5,991 bases of DNA from Desulfobacteraceae bacterium. GTDB taxonomy: Bacteria; Desulfobacterota; Desulfobacteria; Desulfobacterales; Desulfosalsimonadaceae. Shown in pieces: positions 5,384 to 5,991 of this stretch. The DNA is taken from positions 1 through 5,991 of the forward strand of contig PUOB01000053.1 of assembly GCA_003551985.1 (NCBI GenBank), given 5' to 3'. The notes beneath the pieces were generated by a model. It was given only the letters and a program-made list of their open reading frames with translations, was not told the DNA's origin and searched no databases. Positions within the stretch are counted from its first letter, which is position 1, and each line of letters opens with the position of its first letter. A program made the position numbers and the translations under genes.

Positions 5384-5458
5384 TTCTGAGGGGCAAAGCG
5401 CAACGCAGATATTGGGTTTTTTACGAAGTCGTCAATTTTGATAGTCTCGTAAAAAGTT
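5384..5458. repeat. Half copy of the palindromic intergenic repeat
   Basis: Read on the minus strand from 5433, GACGACTTCGTAAAAA, then CCAATATCTGCGTT, and later TCAGAA (ending at 5384) match the left arm of the element at 3505-3628 block for block. The right arm is absent. Next to it, CTCGTAAAAAGT (5446-5457) matches in reverse the GACTTTTTACGAG fragment beside the full copy. TTTTTACGA (5418-5426) and TCGTAAAAA (5447-5455) can form a 9-bp stem. It lies in the divergent region between the Fe-S and CBS genes. Confidence 0.7.
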
Positions 5459-5480
5459 CCCGGCAGGGGGGAGGATAATC

Positions 5481-5978
5481 ATGGAGCACTTGTTGAAAGC
5501 ACGGGATATACTGGGATACAAAAGCCAACGGATGATATGCGTCCCGCCCGACGCCACCCTGGGCGAAGCGATCGAAAAAATGGTCGGCAATAAGATCGGG
5601 GCGATGCTGGTTAAAGACGGCGAAGACATCGTGGGCATCTGGAGTGAACGGGACCATCTCATGGATACCCTGACGCCGGGATATGATCCGAAAACCGCCC
5701 GGATCCGGGATAATATGAAGACCGACCTGCATACCGCAGAAGCCGAAACCTCTATCATCAAGCTCCAGGAATTATTTCTCGGACTGTACATTCGCCATAT
5801 TTTAATCGTCGACCAGGGCAAACAGATCGGCCTGCTTTCCATTGGAGACGTGATGCGGGCGACTTTGATTCAGAAGGACCGTGAACTTAAGGAACTGTAT
5901 GAGATCGCAAGTTGGGAATATTACGAAAACTGGGGCTGGCACCATAAATACAAGGACCCGAAGAAGGATCGGGAGTGA
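5481..5978 (+). CDS. Two-CBS-domain protein
   Basis: A 165-residue cytoplasmic protein made of a CBS-domain pair (Bateman module). The first CBS spans about residues 14-65 and ends VGIWSERDHL; the second spans about 76-130 and ends IGLLSIGDVM. Both carry the S/T-x-x-D signature (S55-D58 and S120-D123) that in the family contacts the ribose of bound adenosine nucleotides, so AMP, ATP or a similar ligand is likely. A helical tail ends in an unusual aromatic and charged stretch, WEYYENWGWHHKYK. There is no attached enzyme or transporter domain, so it probably senses an adenine nucleotide and acts on a partner protein. A strong ribosome site (GGGGGGAGG, 5465-5473) lies 7 bp before the ATG. Transcribed away from the Fe-S gene; a link between them is not shown. 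Confidence 0.92.
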   Translation: MEHLLKARDILGYKSQRMICVPPDATLGEAIEKMVGNKIGAMLVKDGEDIVGIWSERDHLMDTLTPGYDPKTARIRDNMKTDLHTAEAETSIIKLQELFLGLYIRHILIVDQGKQIGLLSIGDVMRATLIQKDRELKELYEIASWEYYENWGWHHKYKDPKKDRE

Positions 5979-5987
5979 GGGGCGGAT

Positions 5988-5991
5988 ATGC
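5988..5991 (+). CDS. Possible start of a downstream gene, cut by the window edge
   Basis: ATG at 5988-5990 follows GAGGGG (5977-5982) at 5-bp spacing, 9 bp after the CBS gene stop. This fits a co-transcribed next gene, but only the start codon and one base are visible, so nothing can be said of its product. Confidence 0.3.

Noticed and set aside
5088..5441. A 117-codon plus-strand ORF opposite the leader of the Fe-S gene
   Set aside because: It covers the terminator, riboswitch-like element and promoter on the other strand and has low-complexity, family-less sequence.

Overview
The window looks like a chromosomal segment from a Desulfobacterota (deltaproteobacterial), probably sulfate-reducer-like, Gram-negative bacterium. 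The reasons are the tandem PilT-type pilus ATPases beside a DUF4388/PATAN-like protein, an HdrB/GlpC-type protein with two cysteine-rich CCG motifs, and a palindromic intergenic repeat built on TTCGTAAAAAGT, which I remember as common in Desulfobacterales genomes. The taxonomic call is inference; no rRNA or marker gene is present.

Layout. (1) Positions 46-3502, plus strand: a compact four-gene cluster, probably one operon whose promoter lies left of the window. It encodes a DUF4388/PATAN-like protein with a C-terminal winged-helix-like region, an 81-residue beta-rich small protein, and two PilT-family ATPases of almost equal length (350 and 347 aa, about 43% identical by a hand gapless alignment). 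The first ATPase has an unusual Walker A and has lost the second His-box histidine; the second ATPase has lost the first one instead. (2) Positions 3503-3894 contain no gene and are packed with repeats: a 124-bp palindrome starting at the end of the second pilT-like gene, a short G/T-rich tandem array, a second palindrome of about 120 bp, and an 18-bp tandem duplication reaching into the end of the next gene. (3) Positions 3895-5031, minus strand: a visibly more G+C-rich gene for a protein with two 4Fe-4S motifs and two CCG domains. Its leader carries a strong sigma70-type promoter, the two end blocks of a cobalamin riboswitch with the usual middle missing, and a strong intrinsic terminator about 65 bp before the start codon. 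(4) Positions 5481-5978, plus strand: a stand-alone two-CBS-domain protein transcribed divergently from the Fe-S gene. A half copy of the 3505-3628 palindrome lies between the two promoters. A possible further gene starts at 5988 and leaves the window.

How the parts work together. The first block plausibly forms a pilus-retraction or twitching-motility unit: two ATPases that could assemble as a heteromer, with a PATAN-like adaptor and a small protein as regulators. The Fe-S protein is probably a soluble electron-transfer or reductase subunit controlled by transcription termination in its leader. The most unusual candidate is that leader: a cobalamin-riboswitch-like RNA of only about 60 nt, placed between an intact promoter and an intact terminator.
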